A stretch of DNA of 64,000 nt from JABAYQ01 sp018608925 (GTDB taxonomy: Bacteria > Bacteroidota > Bacteroidia > Flavobacteriales > UBA7312): assembly GCA_037625715.1 (NCBI GenBank), contig JASJHQ010000078.1:1-64000 (forward strand), in the 5' to 3' direction. Under the pieces are notes generated by a model, which saw nothing but the letters and a program-made list of their open reading frames with translations, had not been told where the DNA came from and did not search any database. The translations under genes were made by a program, and so were the position numbers. Within the stretch, counting starts at the first letter, position 1. Each line of letters starts with the position of its first letter. This document shows, piece by piece, positions 9,599-18,044 of this stretch.

Positions 9599-10846
9599 TT
9601 ATTTATTTTTTGAAATATTAAGAATTATTAAAACTCTGAAAAAATAAAAGACAGTCATTGTAACGCTAAAGGTTTTTAAGAAAAACTCAAAACTAAAATT
9701 AGAAAAATGACAAAACAACAAAGTGCAAACACTTAAAACAAATAAAACAAACTGAAGGATTAAAGATAATTTTTGCTTTTGAAATGCCGTATGAATACTT
9801 GTTAAAGGAGAAGCTACAAATTTTAAAATAAAAAATGGGATTAAGTATTTAGCAAAAGTACCAGCAAGACGCCATTCTTCTCCATATACAAACGCAAACA
9901 AATCTTCTATAAAGAAATAACTCAAGCCGTAACCCAAAACAGCTATTACAAACAGCTTTAGCATTATACTTCGCGTTATAAAATAACTATTTACATTATT
10001 AGCGTCAGAAATCTCTTTTAAATAAGTCTGACTAATAGAATTACCAATAAAAGTAAATGGCGCTAGCATAACTTTATTCATAAGCGAATATAGTCCTAAA
10101 AAAACAGTAGAGTAAAAGGCTGGAATCAACAACTGCAATCCGCTTGACCCTAAATTATTCAAAAGAATTGCTGGCGAAGTATATTTAGGGAAATTGATAT
10201 ATCTCTTAGCCATAACCATCATCTTTTTAAGATCAAAATTTCTCCAATTTAAATCTGACTTAACATACAAGTAAAATGGAGCATAGATAGAAGAGATGAT
10301 TTTACCTAATACAAGTCCGAAAGCTCCAGATTTAAATAAAGGAAATACTAATTGCACATTAACAAAAACAAGTGATTTTTCAATTTCCGAAATAGAGATA
10401 TCCTTTAATTTCTCTTGCTTCAAATAATAAAAGTTAAGCGAGTTAAAAGCTCCAATAAAAAAAACAACTACTGGAACAAAAAGAAGCCAATTAGAGATAG
10501 AGTCTGAACCAAAAAAAAGCGCTATATCTACTTGAAATAATGCGATTAAGAAACTCAGCAGGACACTTGAAATCAAAGAAATTAACAAAGAAAGAAATGT
10601 TAATGCGTCCATTTCTTCTTTCTTATCAACAATCATTATTGCCTGCTCGTATCGTCCGTTTATAACTGATCCGATTATTGTAACAATGGAAACAAATAAA
10701 GCCAAAACACCAAATTGTTCTGGAGTATAAATTCTGGCAATAATAGGTGAGAAAAATAATGGAATAAGTTGTGCCAAAAAAGACCCCTTAAAGAGTATCA
10801 AAAAATTCTTAAAGAATTTAGATTGATATTTATCAAAGACCTCCAT
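9599..10846 (-). CDS. Polysaccharide flippase-like protein (Wzx/MOP superfamily)
   Basis: A 415-residue membrane protein with about twelve helices. It starts with a short amphipathic stretch and then GSFLAQLIPLFFSPIIARIY and FGVLALFVSI, the signature of the first two helices of Wzx-type flippases. It pairs with the protein at 5870-7123 as a paralogue. It follows the aminotransferase wbpE by 24 bases and directly abuts the second flippase (stop at 9599-9601, next start at 9598). Known of the family: translocation of lipid-linked oligosaccharide. Whether both paralogues are needed, or one is a relic of locus shuffling, cannot be decided from sequence alone. Confidence 0.82.
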   Translation of the reverse strand: MEVFDKYQSKFFKNFLILFKGSFLAQLIPLFFSPIIARIYTPEQFGVLALFVSIVTIIGSVINGRYEQAIMIVDKKEEMDALTFLSLLISLISSVLLSFLIALFQVDIALFFGSDSISNWLLFVPVVVFFIGAFNSLNFYYLKQEKLKDISISEIEKSLVFVNVQLVFPLFKSGAFGLVLGKIISSIYAPFYLYVKSDLNWRNFDLKKMMVMAKRYINFPKYTSPAILLNNLGSSGLQLLIPAFYSTVFLGLYSLMNKVMLAPFTFIGNSISQTYLKEISDANNVNSYFITRSIMLKLFVIAVLGYGLSYFFIEDLFAFVYGEEWRLAGTFAKYLIPFFILKFVASPLTSIHTAFQKQKLSLILQFVLFVLSVCTLLFCHFSNFSFEFFLKTFSVTMTVFYFFRVLIILNISKNK

Positions 10847-10870
10847 TTTATAAATATGGGGTTATTGAAA

Positions 10871-11956
10871 TCAAATTAATTTAGTTATGATGTGTTGATG
10901 CTCCTCACTTAAGAAAGGACTCATAGGAAGAGAAAACACCTCATTAGCTGCTTTTTCAGAAATAGGAAAATCTCCAAGAGAGTAGTTTAAAAAGGAATAA
11001 CATTCCTGAAGATGTAATGGTTTCGGGTAATGAATAGCGGTAGGAATACCATTATCCTTAAGCTTATCAATAAGCTCTTGTCTATTGTCAACCTGCAAAG
11101 TAAACTGAGCATAAACACTTGTTCTACCCTCTTTAATAATTGGCGTTTTGATTCCTTTATCTGAAAGTAAGTCAATATACTTTTGACCAATAGAATTTCT
11201 TTTTTGGACTTCGTCGGCAAAGTACTTTAGCTTAACAGTTAAAATTGCTGCTTGTATTGCATCCAATCTACCATTAATTCCAATAACAGTATGCTCGTAT
11301 CGTTTTTTAGATCCGTGCGCCAAAATGATTCTAGCTTTTTCAGCAAGAGCGTCATCACTTGTAAACAAAGCACCGCCATCACCATAACAGCCTAATGGCT
11401 TGGAAGGGAAGAAACTTGTACAACCGAAATCACTAAGATTACAACTTCGCTTTCCATTATAAGTAGCACCAAAGCTTTGTGCGGCATCTTCAATTACGAT
11501 CAAATTATGCTTTTTACCGATAGCATTTATCTTATCCATATCAGCAGTTTGTCCATATAATGAAACTGGCATTATGGCTTTTGTCTTATTTGATATTTTG
11601 GCTTCAATTAAATCTGCATTGATATTGTAAGTATCTTCTTCAATATCTACAAAAACAGGAATAGCTCCTAACAAACTAATAACCTCACTAGATGCAATAA
11701 AAGTAAAAGGCGTGGTAATTATTTCATCACCCGCTTCAATGCCAATAGCCATTAAAGCCAATAGTAAAGCATCAGTACCACTAGCGCATCCGATTGCATG
11801 CTTAGCACCAGAAAATTTCGCTAAGTTTTCTTCAAACTCTTTAACCTTAGGACCCATTATATACTGAGAAGTGTCAAGTACATCATGAATAGCACTATCA
11901 ATTTCTGTTTTATATCTTTGGTATTGTGCTTGTAAATCAATAAAAGGTACGTTCAT
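10871..11956 (-). CDS. wbpE: DegT/DnrJ/EryC1/StrS aminotransferase, WbpE-like
   Basis: A 361-residue PLP-dependent sugar aminotransferase. Seen: the phosphate-binding CASGTDALLLAL (about 58-69), EDAAQSFGA with the cofactor Asp (about 156-164), and SFFPSKPLGCYGDGG (about 181-195) whose Lys186 should form the Schiff base. In the Wbp pathway this enzyme transfers an amino group from glutamate to C3 of UDP-3-keto-GlcNAcA. The context supports that role: an acetyltransferase starts one base after it on the gene map (11958), and WbpB- and WbpA-like dehydrogenases lie just upstream. Closely related enzymes aminate C4 of other sugars, so C3 specificity is inferred from the gene set rather than from a motif. 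Confidence 0.88.
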   Translation of the reverse strand: MNVPFIDLQAQYQRYKTEIDSAIHDVLDTSQYIMGPKVKEFEENLAKFSGAKHAIGCASGTDALLLALMAIGIEAGDEIITTPFTFIASSEVISLLGAIPVFVDIEEDTYNINADLIEAKISNKTKAIMPVSLYGQTADMDKINAIGKKHNLIVIEDAAQSFGATYNGKRSCNLSDFGCTSFFPSKPLGCYGDGGALFTSDDALAEKARIILAHGSKKRYEHTVIGINGRLDAIQAAILTVKLKYFADEVQKRNSIGQKYIDLLSDKGIKTPIIKEGRTSVYAQFTLQVDNRQELIDKLKDNGIPTAIHYPKPLHLQECYSFLNYSLGDFPISEKAANEVFSLPMSPFLSEEHQHIITKLI

Positions 11957-11957
11957 A

Positions 11958-12524
11958 TCAGCTAATTAATTCAACTTTATTATTTTTTAATTGGTATTTA
12001 GAATTATCAAAAACATCAGTCGCAAAACCGTCATTAAATTCTAAACGATTTCCTGCTATACTTACCCATCCTTTATGAATTCCAGGAACACCATATATCA
12101 TCTCAAAAGGCAATACATCTTTAGTCACAACACTACCGGCACCTATTAAAGCATATTCGCCTATGGTAATGCCACAAACAACAGTAGAGTTAGCACCAAT
12201 AGAACAGCCTTTTTTCAATAATGTTTTCTTAAACTCTTCTTTTCTTACAATAAAACTTCTTGGGTTGATAACGTTAGTAAAAACCATAGAAGGGCCTAAA
12301 AAAACATCATCTTCAACTTCTACGCCTTCGTAGATCGATATATTATTTTGCACTTTAACGCCATTGCCTATAACTACATTAGGACCAACAACACAATTCT
12401 GTCCGAAAGAACAATTTTCACCAATAATTGATCTAGATAAAATATGAGAGAAATGCCATACTTTGGTACCTTCTCCTATTTTAACATCGTCGTCAACAAA
12501 CGAACTTTGGTGAATAAAACTCAT
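11958..12524 (-). CDS. wbpD: UDP-sugar N-acetyltransferase, left-handed beta-helix, WbpD-like
   Basis: A 188-residue protein built largely of hexapeptide repeats such as IGENCS, VVGPNV, VIGNGV and IGANST, which fold as a left-handed parallel beta-helix and act as trimers. A loop around residues 85-100 (NPRSFIVRKEEF) and the C-terminal IHKGWVSIAGNRL resemble WbpD enzymes. Known reaction: acetyl-CoA-dependent acetylation of the 3-amino group of UDP-GlcNAc(3NH2)A, giving the 2,3-diacetamido sugar. It sits between wbpB (6 bases) and wbpE (1 base), which supports that assignment over other LbH acetyltransferases. The start ATG at 12524 is unambiguous. Confidence 0.88.
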   Translation of the reverse strand: MSFIHQSSFVDDDVKIGEGTKVWHFSHILSRSIIGENCSFGQNCVVGPNVVIGNGVKVQNNISIYEGVEVEDDVFLGPSMVFTNVINPRSFIVRKEEFKKTLLKKGCSIGANSTVVCGITIGEYALIGAGSVVTKDVLPFEMIYGVPGIHKGWVSIAGNRLEFNDGFATDVFDNSKYQLKNNKVELIS

Positions 12525-12530
12525 ATGAAA

Positions 12531-13466
12531 TTATTTACAAAATGGGTGATAATCATCTTTCAAAGCTTCAACTTTTGCATTTCTCAAATGATGAACAATA
12601 TCAATAGATGGTTTAGCTTCTAATAAACCGAAACCATTTCCTTCTAATATCTTTTGATAACTGGTTGTATGTAAATCTGTAAAACCGCCACTAAATTCTA
12701 ATTCGTCACCATCTACAGTTATGGAACGGAATGTTCTTTGTCCGCTAGCTTTAATGTGTTCCGGAATTAAATCATAGTTAACACTCAAAAACCATCTAAC
12801 TCTAGCATTTTTTAATTGCAAAAAGCCAGCTGCTCTATCTTCTTGATTTAAATGAGAAATGCTTTTCTGTACAGGTCCAAAAATCCAAGTTAGCATATCA
12901 AAAAAATGAATTCCAATATTACTTGCAATTCCACCAGACTTAGACATATCTCCTTTCCAAGAAGTGAAATACCAATTACCTCTACTTGTTAAATAACTTA
13001 AATCAACATCGTAGATTTTATCTTTAGGACCATTATCAATTTTTTCTTTTAATGCAATAATGGAAGGGTGAAGTCTTAACTGAAGAATATTGTTAATCTT
13101 TCTGCCGTTATCTTTTTCAACTTCCAAAAGAGCATCAATATTCCAAGGATTAAGAACCAAAGGCTTTTCGCAAATTGCATCGGCGCCATTTCTTAGAGCC
13201 AATCTAATGTGAGCATCATGAAGATAATTAGGAGAACAAATACTTACATAATCTAATGAAGTATTTTTTCTTTTAATTTTATCAAGGTGTCTATCAAATC
13301 TTTCTGGCTCTGTAAAAAATTCTGCGTTTGGAAAAAAACTATCAATCACTCCAACACTATCAAATCGATCTAGTGCAGCAATTAAGTTATTACCAGTATC
13401 TTTAATAGCCTGCATATGTCTAACTGCGATATAGCCTGCCGCTCCTATTAATGCAAAATTTTTCAT
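12531..13466 (-). CDS. wbpB: Gfo/Idh/MocA oxidoreductase, WbpB-like UDP-GlcNAcA 3-dehydrogenase
   Basis: A 311-residue NAD-dependent sugar oxidoreductase. The N-terminal Rossmann fold begins with FALIGAAGYIAVRH (about 4-17). CEKPLVLNPW (about 99-108) holds the EKP motif of the Gfo/Idh/MocA family. The middle part has KSGGIASNIGIHFFDML (about 180-196), which matches the WbpB/WlbA active site around the catalytic His. Known reaction: oxidation of C3 of UDP-GlcNAcA, making the keto substrate for WbpE. I place the start at the ATG at 13466, two bases after the wbpA stop. A TTG 15 bases upstream would add five residues and overlap wbpA, and seems less likely. Confidence 0.88.
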   Translation of the reverse strand: MKNFALIGAAGYIAVRHMQAIKDTGNNLIAALDRFDSVGVIDSFFPNAEFFTEPERFDRHLDKIKRKNTSLDYVSICSPNYLHDAHIRLALRNGADAICEKPLVLNPWNIDALLEVEKDNGRKINNILQLRLHPSIIALKEKIDNGPKDKIYDVDLSYLTSRGNWYFTSWKGDMSKSGGIASNIGIHFFDMLTWIFGPVQKSISHLNQEDRAAGFLQLKNARVRWFLSVNYDLIPEHIKASGQRTFRSITVDGDELEFSGGFTDLHTTSYQKILEGNGFGLLEAKPSIDIVHHLRNAKVEALKDDYHPFCK

Positions 13467-13468
13467 CT

Positions 13469-14734
13469 TTATAGTTTCCAAGTTGGTTTTTCTACAATTC
13501 CTTTAATATCAATTAAGATTAATTCACCATCACTAATTTCTTGGTAAGAATTATTTTTAATAGTCTTAAATTGATCATGAGCTACAGCAACAATTATTGC
13601 TGAGTACTTCTTATCTGACTTAAATGGATCATTAATGATTCCACTTTTATATGTTTTCTTTTCTTCTTCCTTATCTACCCAAGGGTCATAAACATCCACC
13701 TTGCAACCAAAATCATTTAGTTCCTCAATAATATCAATAACTTTAGTATTTCTAATATCAGGACAGTTTTCTTTAAACGTAAGACCCATTATTAAGATAT
13801 TTGAATCTTTGATGTTTTTATTTTTATCAACTAAATACTTAATCGTCTTTTTAGCAATAAAAGCAGACATGCCATTATTAATCTGTCTTGAAGAAAGAAT
13901 TAAATTAGGCTTGTAACCCATTTTCTCTGCCTTATAAGTCAAATAATACGGATCTACACCAATACAATGCCCACCGACTAAACCTGGCTTAAAAGGCAAG
14001 AAATTCCATTTTGTTCCAGCAGCATCTAAAACCTCTTGAGATGAGATGCCCATAGTGTCAAAAATTAAAGCAAGTTCGTTAACTAAAGCAATATTAACAT
14101 CTCGTTGAGTGTTTTCAATTACTTTAGCAGCTTCAGCAACTTTTATCGAAGAAGCCATATAAGTGCCGGCTTTAATAATCGTTTTATACAAATCATCAAC
14201 AACTTTAGCTGTTTCAGGATTTGAACCACTTGTAATTTTTAAGATCTTAGTAAGTGTTCTTTCCTTATCCCCCGGATTAATTCTTTCAGGACTATATCCA
14301 CAGAAAAAATCTTTATTAAAAGTAAGGCCAGACACATCCTCCAAAATAGGTACACACTCTTCTTCAGTTACACCAGGATAAACAGTAGATTCATAAATTA
14401 CTATATCCCCTTTTTTAAGAACAGAACCAACAGATTTACTCGAAAGTATTAAGGGAGTTAAATCAGGTAAATTTTTACTGTTAATAGGAGTAGGAACAGT
14501 AATAATATAAATATTACAATCTGTAGTATCTTCTATAGATTCAGTAAATGTAAGATGGGTAGAACTTTTAAGATCACTCTCGTCCATTTCTAGTGTTCTA
14601 TCGTATCCTTTTCGTAATTCATTAATTCTATCCGAATTGATATCAAGACCAATAGTTTCAATTTTTTTTCCAAACTCAACGGCTAGAGGAATACCTACAT
14701 AACCTAATCCTATTACTGCAATTTTATTATCCAT
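13469..14734 (-). CDS. wbpA: UDP-N-acetylglucosamine 6-dehydrogenase, WbpA/TviB family
   Basis: A 421-residue nucleotide-sugar dehydrogenase. Seen: the NAD-binding IAVIGLGYVGIPLA (about 5-18), VPTP (80-83), YESTVYPG (about 114-121), the substrate-handling AEAAKVIENTQRDVNIA (about 200-216), and GGHCIGVDPYYL (about 254-265) with catalytic Cys257. The NTQRDVNIALVNE segment is the version seen in the WbpO/TviB/WbpA group acting on UDP-HexNAc rather than UDP-glucose. It oxidises C6 to the carboxylate in two NAD-dependent steps. It is the first gene of the polysaccharide operon, behind a possible promoter and downstream of the gldN terminator. Whether the substrate is GlcNAc or GalNAc is inferred from the wbpB-D-E set that follows. 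Confidence 0.9.
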   Translation of the reverse strand: MDNKIAVIGLGYVGIPLAVEFGKKIETIGLDINSDRINELRKGYDRTLEMDESDLKSSTHLTFTESIEDTTDCNIYIITVPTPINSKNLPDLTPLILSSKSVGSVLKKGDIVIYESTVYPGVTEEECVPILEDVSGLTFNKDFFCGYSPERINPGDKERTLTKILKITSGSNPETAKVVDDLYKTIIKAGTYMASSIKVAEAAKVIENTQRDVNIALVNELALIFDTMGISSQEVLDAAGTKWNFLPFKPGLVGGHCIGVDPYYLTYKAEKMGYKPNLILSSRQINNGMSAFIAKKTIKYLVDKNKNIKDSNILIMGLTFKENCPDIRNTKVIDIIEELNDFGCKVDVYDPWVDKEEEKKTYKSGIINDPFKSDKKYSAIIVAVAHDQFKTIKNNSYQEISDGELILIDIKGIVEKPTWKL

Positions 14735-14756
14735 ATTTCTACTTGTTGTACAGGTG

Positions 14757-14764
14757 CAAAATTA
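14757..14764 (-). promoter_or_regulatory. Candidate -7 promoter box for the polysaccharide operon
   Basis: Read on the minus strand, these bases are TAATTTTG, an exact match to the Bacteroidota -7 element TAnnTTTG, 22 bases upstream of the wbpA ATG. A TTTG lies upstream with only 15 bases of spacing, shorter than the usual 19-20, so the -33 element is uncertain. The box lies after the gldN terminator, where an operon promoter is expected. Confidence 0.45.
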
Positions 14765-14783
14765 AAAAATTAATTGACACAAA

Positions 14784-14814
14784 TAAAAAAAGTCTTCTAG
14801 AGAAGACTTTTTTA
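14784..14814 (-). terminator. Rho-independent terminator downstream of gldN
   Basis: AGTCTTC (14791-14797), a TAGA loop and GAAGACT (14802-14808) form a perfect 7-bp stem, or 8 bp with a smaller loop. It is flanked by A-runs and T-runs on both sides, so it can act in both directions. On the minus strand the U-tract follows the stem 26 bases after the gldN stop. It separates the gld operon from the polysaccharide operon. Confidence 0.8.
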
Positions 14815-14839
14815 AATATTTATTTATTTGTTGAAGAAA

Positions 14840-15697
14840 TTAGTATTCCCACAAATCGTGTTCTAAGTTAAATATTTCTTCTTGAATAGCTTCTGCTTCA
14901 AGAAGAGCATCAATACCTTCTTTATATTCTGTTATCTTTCTATTGTACTTATTTGACTCTTTAACTATATAACTATTAAAAAATCTTTTGTGAAAAATAT
15001 CATCGTATGTTAAACGAGCAGCGTCATTTTTTCTGTGATTAAAGACTTCTGCTTTTGACAATACAGTCCTAGCTTCAGGAAAGTATACCCAAAACAAAGA
15101 AGATTCCCCTCTATAAATACCATTATCATCGTATCTATCCATTACAGGGCATAAACCAATAATTCTAAAGTCCATTACAGATCTTTGTTTGTCAAAATAC
15201 CACTCTTCTTTAATCCTGTATTTACGAACGTTAGTTCTAGCAAAAATATTGATAATGGTATCAGGCCTGTAGTCTTCTATCTCATCATCGTAAATTTCAG
15301 TGATTTCAATTGCTTCACCATCAATACCAATAGAGTTAATATCAGATTGTGACATAGGAGATTTAAACTCATCATCTTTATAGGCATTACCATAAGCAGT
15401 AATAGTACCTTCCTTAACAGCATCCATCAATACATCTATAAGATTTCTTCTATCGTCAATTTCCTGAATAGGGTAATAAAAAACTTGATTGATTTTTTCT
15501 CTTAGGTTAATTACTCTCTCAATCTTAGTAGACCACATTACATCCGCTTCACGCACATGCTGATAGCCTTGAATCTTCCTATCATCACCACCATCACGAA
15601 TATCCTTCTTATAAGCTCCATCTAAGATTGTTTGATCTTGAGCGTAAGAAAACTGAAACATTCCAGCAATTAATGCAAATAAAAATAACTTTTTCAT
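14840..15697 (-). CDS. gldN: Gliding motility / type IX secretion protein GldN
   Basis: A 285-residue periplasmic or outer-membrane-associated protein with a signal peptide (about 1-19, ending FSYAQ). After it come YKKDIRDGGDDRKIQGYQHVREADVMWSTKIERVI-type residues (about 29-64, here only paraphrased in part), typical of GldN/PorN. The middle has YRIKEEWYFDKQRS (about 156-169), also characteristic. GldN forms the large periplasmic ring complex with the lipoprotein GldK and is essential for type IX secretion and gliding in Flavobacterium. It is the last gene of gldKLMN, 12 bases after gldM, and is followed by a terminator. The family call rests on order, size and these motifs together. Confidence 0.93.
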   Translation of the reverse strand: MKKLFLFALIAGMFQFSYAQDQTILDGAYKKDIRDGGDDRKIQGYQHVREADVMWSTKIERVINLREKINQVFYYPIQEIDDRRNLIDVLMDAVKEGTITAYGNAYKDDEFKSPMSQSDINSIGIDGEAIEITEIYDDEIEDYRPDTIINIFARTNVRKYRIKEEWYFDKQRSVMDFRIIGLCPVMDRYDDNGIYRGESSLFWVYFPEARTVLSKAEVFNHRKNDAARLTYDDIFHKRFFNSYIVKESNKYNRKITEYKEGIDALLEAEAIQEEIFNLEHDLWEY

Positions 15698-15709
15698 AAG
15701 TGATAAATT

Positions 15710-17347
15710 TTAGTTTATGACAACTTTTATAGTTCCTAAATTACTTTTCTTTCCAGAAGGTCCTTTAGAAGTAATATTTGATATATAAATTATAGAACCA
15801 AATGGTAAATCTTTAACGAATTCTCTCATATCATCAGAAAGTTTATTTCCTAAAACCTTCTTTGAAACAATTTCACCCTTATAAAGCCCATCAAGTGTAA
15901 AACCTACTACCGTATTTTTAATATCGAAATCAAAATCTTTAAGCTGTGCAATCATCTTGCAATTCTTAGATAAAATTTGATTTTTCTTTATTTTACCATT
16001 TTTAGAACCTATCAATTTTGGTTCTGGCTTAGGAACTCTCTTAACTCTAAACTCCATAGTTCCCATGGTTCTGTTTTTACCCTGAACTTCAGCAGAAACA
16101 GTAATTTTAGCTTTCCCTGTAGTTTTAGGAAAAACCTCCCAGCTTCCACCAACTTTTTTAATCACTCCGTTATTACAAGAAACTCTAATTTTATCTTTTG
16201 AAACACCAGGAACAGATACATCAATAGGATTTCCCATGTCTCCTAATAGATAAAGTACATTCATCTTAGTTGGAGATACTACAAAACTTTGTGCTGCAAC
16301 TTGAAACTCTCCACTAAAAGGGTACATCTTAACCCCCTCATCAGTTTTCATTCCAATTAAACCACCCCACTTTTGATATCCTTGCTTACGAGTCTTAAAA
16401 GCATATTTACCTTTCCCTCCTTTTACAGGAATTGAATCGTACTTACCAATCATTTGGTAAAAGCCATTTTCATCCAATTCGTAATCCCCTACATATATAA
16501 CAGGATTTTGAGTAGAATCTTTAGCTGCTAAAAAAACATCTGCTTTAAAACTATCCCCTACAAAAACATAATTGGAAGGAGCAATCTGAATTGCTTCAGC
16601 AGATGTAAACTTTAAAGAACCTGCATCTATTTCTTTCTGCAAATGCTTAATTGCATCAGACTCAGCATTTCTAACATCAGCTTGTATTTTCGACAAAAGT
16701 GTTATTGCAGCAATGAGGGGCATATCATTAAAATTATAATTTACCCAAGATTCTGAAACACCTTTTTTCATTTGAATATCACTAAAATCAAATGTTTTCT
16801 CAAGAGAATTACTGATTGACGTACCTTTAGTAAGAGTTAATAAATAATCTCTGAAATCAACCAAAGATCCTTTAACAAGATTTCCATTACCCCTATTAAT
16901 CATGATATCACCTGCCTTGTCTCTATCCGATTTCTTCTGAATATCAACCATTAAGAGGTTTTTTAAATTATTCGGCAATTCATCATATGGAGTTGTAAGC
17001 GGTTCAACTACTCCAGAAAAAGTCACTTTATTATCCGCCGATAAAACAATTTCATATTTCAACTTTTGAATAAGAGCAGAAATAGAATCGGATTTAGACT
17101 TTACCCTAAAAGCCTTATCCTTCCAAGGACCAGCTTTTGCAGGATTAGTTTCAGCAGCAATTAAAAATTGATTGTATACCTCTGCATTTTTACTGTTGAA
17201 ATTCTCAGTTGTTCTAACGATTCCGCCATTCACATTCTGAAATGCATTAAGAACTTCTTTAGATACATTTAATGCTAACAGAGCTGTTAACACTAAATAC
17301 ATCATTCCGATCATCTTCTGCCTTGGTGATAAATTATTTCCAGCCAT
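15710..17347 (-). CDS. gldM: Gliding motility / type IX secretion motor protein GldM
   Basis: A 545-residue protein anchored in the inner membrane by one N-terminal helix (about 12-30, MIGMMYLVLTALLALNVS) after the short lead MAGNNLSPRQK, a very well-conserved start in this family. The rest is periplasmic. Known structure: four elongated domains that dimerise and span the periplasm to touch the GldKN ring. GldM and GldL form the proton-driven motor of the type IX system. The predicted beta-rich region from about residue 225 onward fits domains D2-D4. The length is slightly above the roughly 515-525 residues usual in Flavobacterium. It lies between gldL (36 bases) and gldN (12 bases). Confidence 0.95.
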   Translation of the reverse strand: MAGNNLSPRQKMIGMMYLVLTALLALNVSKEVLNAFQNVNGGIVRTTENFNSKNAEVYNQFLIAAETNPAKAGPWKDKAFRVKSKSDSISALIQKLKYEIVLSADNKVTFSGVVEPLTTPYDELPNNLKNLLMVDIQKKSDRDKAGDIMINRGNGNLVKGSLVDFRDYLLTLTKGTSISNSLEKTFDFSDIQMKKGVSESWVNYNFNDMPLIAAITLLSKIQADVRNAESDAIKHLQKEIDAGSLKFTSAEAIQIAPSNYVFVGDSFKADVFLAAKDSTQNPVIYVGDYELDENGFYQMIGKYDSIPVKGGKGKYAFKTRKQGYQKWGGLIGMKTDEGVKMYPFSGEFQVAAQSFVVSPTKMNVLYLLGDMGNPIDVSVPGVSKDKIRVSCNNGVIKKVGGSWEVFPKTTGKAKITVSAEVQGKNRTMGTMEFRVKRVPKPEPKLIGSKNGKIKKNQILSKNCKMIAQLKDFDFDIKNTVVGFTLDGLYKGEIVSKKVLGNKLSDDMREFVKDLPFGSIIYISNITSKGPSGKKSNLGTIKVVIN

Positions 17348-17383
17348 ATTTTATTGTATTCTTGAAAAAAGTAAGGTAAATAA

Positions 17384-18010
17384 TTATTTGTTCATCGCAT
17401 TTAGCATATTACTATACATGCTATTAAGTGCTTGTAAGTTATCTCCTAACTTAGAAATTTCTTTCTGGAATTTTTCAGAGTCACCAACCGAATTACCTAA
17501 GTTTTGCATTGTTCTCAATTGCAAATCGTAATAAGTATTCATTTCAGCTAATTTTCTTGATGCTTCACGCATTTGATCACTATATTCACCAGTTGCAGAA
17601 ACAGCTTCCATTGATTTACTAACTCCTTCTACTGTCTCATTAAAAGATCTTAGATTATCACCTAATCTCATAATTAATGCCTGATCAACATTTGCTTTCT
17701 CTAGCATATTATCCAATTCCTGAACAGGGGTATTAGCAGTGTTAGCAGAGGAAGATTTATCTTCAGGATCTTTCATGAATCCCAATTCAGGATAAACTAA
17801 ACTCCAATCTGGCTCTTCATGTGGCTTCTCAAAAGCAGAAAAGAAGAAAATTACAGCTTCAATAGAAAGACCTACAACTAACATACCACCAGCACCAGGC
17901 CAGTGCATTAATTTAAACATTGCACCTAAAATTACAACAGATGCACCCCATCCGTATAATTTTGCCATTCCATTTTTAAACTTTTTTGAATTTGGATTTA
18001 ATAATGCCAT
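17384..18010 (-). CDS. gldL: Gliding motility / type IX secretion motor protein GldL
   Basis: A 208-residue inner-membrane protein. Two helices lie at about 19-36 and 40-59. Between them is the conserved FKLMHWPGAGGMLVVGLS, and the second helix carries the conserved Glu (about residue 51, in SIEAVIFF) thought to take part in proton coupling. A cytoplasmic coiled-coil-rich tail spans about 95-205. Known of the family: a GldL pentamer surrounds the GldM dimer helices and converts proton-motive force into rotation. Its size matches the usual 210-220 residues. It follows gldK by 34 bases. Confidence 0.95.
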   Translation of the reverse strand: MALLNPNSKKFKNGMAKLYGWGASVVILGAMFKLMHWPGAGGMLVVGLSIEAVIFFFSAFEKPHEEPDWSLVYPELGFMKDPEDKSSSANTANTPVQELDNMLEKANVDQALIMRLGDNLRSFNETVEGVSKSMEAVSATGEYSDQMREASRKLAEMNTYYDLQLRTMQNLGNSVGDSEKFQKEISKLGDNLQALNSMYSNMLNAMNK

Positions 18011-18044
18011 AATTTGAACTTGTTATTGTTTTAATTGTTGTTTT

